Below are positions 62,652 through 64,000 of a DNA stretch of 64,000 bases, piece after piece. The translations under genes were made by a program, and so were the position numbers. Origin of the DNA: an uncultured Roseburia sp. (GTDB lineage Bacteria; Bacillota; Clostridia; Lachnospirales; Lachnospiraceae); NCBI GenBank assembly GCA_900539115.1, contig UQAQ01000001.1, positions 62,001-126,000 on the forward strand. The letters are read 5' to 3'. How positions within the stretch are numbered: position 1 is the stretch's first letter; each line of letters starts with the position of its first letter. The notes below the pieces were generated by a model that was not told where the DNA came from, made no database searches, and saw only the letters and a program-made list of their open reading frames with translations.

Positions 62652-64000
62652 TATTTTGTCTTAAATTTAGAGATTGCATCTCCCAGACGTTCTGCACGGA
62701 TCATCAACTGGGAAGAAGCATCATCCAAAGAAGTGAGTGCTTCGGACTGTTTATCGGTTACATTAGCAACCGAAGTAACAGATGCCAGTGTTTCTTCCAA
62801 AATCGCGGAAATGTTTTCCATCGAGTTCAAAGTGGAAGAACCGGATGCTTCCATGTCTTTGGAACTGCTCTGAATACTTTCGAGGTATTCGGAAAGTTTT
62901 TCGATGCGCTGTTTCAAAGTCTGGAAGGAGTGGGCGGTAGCGGCTACGGCTTCTACCTGCTCATCGACAATTTCCTCAGCTGTCTGTGCCGTGCTTACAG
63001 CCTCTTTAGTGGCTTCTGTAATCTCGGTAACGATATTTGAAATCTTACCGGCAGAAGCAAGACATTGGTCAGCTAATTTACGGATCTGTGTTGCTACGAC
63101 GGAGAATCCCTTACCGGCAGCACCTGCACGTGCTGCTTCAATCGAAGCGTTCAAGGAAAGCAGGTTTGTTTCTTCGGCGATGTCATTGATACTATTGACA
63201 ATCTGGCCGATGTTTTTCGAATGTACAGACAATTCTTTGATTGTCTGGATGACACTGTCGGTAATGTCTGTCGTCGATTTTGTCTTCGCGTTCAGGTTAT
63301 CCATGCTGGTTAATCCCGAATTGATCGCAACCTGTGTAGAAGCGGCAATGCTTCCAATCTCATTGGTATTGTCGTTTACGACATTAATCTTAGTAAACAG
63401 GCTATCCATCTCGTTCAGGCAGTCAGTAGCACTTTCTGTCTGCTCACCGACACCGGTTTCAATCTCATGTACCGAAGTCTGAATGTCTTTTGTCGTTTCC
63501 GAGAAAGTGGTGGAAGAGGTGTTTACTTTGTTCAGCGATACGCTCAAGGCATCGTAAACGGATTCTACTTCCATGATCAGACCGCGTATGTTTGCGAGCA
63601 TGTCATTACAGCTTCCATACAGAAGAGCAAATTCATCACGGCGGTTCGTACGGAATTCAACCGTAAGGTCACCTTTGGAAACTTTTGCCAATTCCTTGAT
63701 GGAAAGGTTAATGGATTTACTAAATCCCTTGGAGATCAAAGTTCCTACAATCATCGCAATGATACAGGAAATGACTACCATAACAAACGTTAGGACACGG
63801 ATGCTGTTTGCCTGTGCTACAATGACGGATTGTGGAACCATGCTGCAGAGCATGATGCCGGAACGACCGATTTTTTCGAAGGTAAACAGATACGTTTTTC
63901 CATCAAAGCGAACATAATCTTTTCCGGAATCTTTTTCACTTTTCAAAGCGTCTTTATAAAAATCCTGATCCTTGTAAATAGTTTCTTTTACAATGCTATT
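62651..64000 (-). CDS. Methyl-accepting chemotaxis protein (5' end outside window)
   Basis: The frame is open to base 64000, so at least 449 residues with the N-terminal ligand domain incomplete. Visible: a sensor-domain tail (DGKTYLFTFEKIGRSGIMLC), a membrane helix (VLTFVMVVISCIIAMIVGTL), HAMP-like region (FSKSINLSIKELAKVSKGDL) and a full signalling hairpin with tip EETNLLSLNASIEAARAGA. It controls CheA activity. A TTG at 63946 is not the real start. Confidence 0.93.
   Translation of the reverse strand, partial: NSIVKETIYKDQDFYKDALKSEKDSGKDYVRFDGKTYLFTFEKIGRSGIMLCSMVPQSVIVAQANSIRVLTFVMVVISCIIAMIVGTLISKGFSKSINLSIKELAKVSKGDLTVEFRTNRRDEFALLYGSCNDMLANIRGLIMEVESVYDALSVSLNKVNTSSTTFSETTKDIQTSVHEIETGVGEQTESATDCLNEMDSLFTKINVVNDNTNEIGSIAASTQVAINSGLTSMDNLNAKTKSTTDITDSVIQTIKELSVHSKNIGQIVNSINDIAEETNLLSLNASIEAARAGAAGKGFSVVATQIRKLADQCLASAGKISNIVTEITEATKEAVSTAQTAEEIVDEQVEAVAATAHSFQTLKQRIEKLSEYLESIQSSSKDMEASGSSTLNSMENISAILEETLASVTSVANVTDKQSEALTSLDDASSQLMIRAERLGDAISKFKTK

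Overview
The window looks like chromosome of a Gram-positive, low-to-middle GC anaerobe of the class Clostridia, most likely a Lachnospiraceae gut bacterium. The evidence is strong AGGAGG-type ribosome binding sites, consensus sigma-A promoters, teichoic-acid genes of the TarI/TarJ/TagF type, a hybrid-cluster protein, a PASTA-type Ser/Thr kinase, an ECF sigma factor paired with a DUF4179-type anti-sigma factor, and many secreted Lys-rich proteins. I cannot fix the genus from the sequence alone.

Layout. 1-11956: a partial phosphoglucomutase/phosphomannomutase, then a tight six-gene cell-wall polymer operon (YfhO-like membrane protein, GT2-TagF fusion, a helper protein that shares a module with it, TarI, TarJ, TagF-MptE-like fusion). 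11957-12411: a non-coding stretch with a 4x12-bp tandem repeat followed by an unusual array of GGTC(A/T)A motifs at about 26-bp period. 12412-16604: an AT-rich accessory stretch of small enzymes (Lar-like zinc ribbon, PHP phosphoesterase, cytidine-deaminase-like protein, histidine phosphatase, acyltransferase, a stand-alone adhesin-tail fragment). 16745-19831: ECF sigma factor, anti-sigma factor and a membrane-anchored M1-type peptidase. 19889-25496: a solitary tyrosine recombinase and a cluster of lipoproteins and membrane proteins. 25582-28576 (minus): a broken AAA ATPase, a small membrane protein, a Mor-like regulator and a small kinase, divergent from an XRE-like regulator. 29163-35285: hybrid-cluster protein, a large membrane protein with a LURP-one-like tail, and the LemA/DUF2207 pair. 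35617-40684: a secreted DUF6273-type protein and a second kinase/HTH pair. 40775-46251: GlyRS, CysRS, a LytTR/GHKL two-component system and a zinc-ribbon membrane protein. 46368-55126: a large GH2 glycosidase, a GNAT, a PAS/REC protein with a degenerate kinase core, ThiD and a membrane protein. 55352-64000: an ammonium transporter fused to PII with a leader attenuator, a secreted beta-helix protein, PrfC, tRNA-Gln, GuaB, a cell-wall amidase and a partial chemotaxis receptor.

The most unusual content is (1) a family of dispersed hairpin elements with GTAACTATTCAGGA-type ends. Two long copies have a conserved core and a second hairpin whose arms differ between copies yet stay complementary within each copy. 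Two short internally deleted copies and one end-only copy are also present. Four of the five lie within or next to the 3' ends of genes, and one supplies the stop codon of thiD. (2) The 26-bp-period GGTC(A/T)A array upstream of the Lar-like gene. (3) Two separate kinase/HTH modules whose HTH partners share a recognisable region, pointing to a repeated signalling unit.

All calls come from reading the sequence and recalling family motifs. No database or structure search was run, so domain names are recognitions rather than scored hits.
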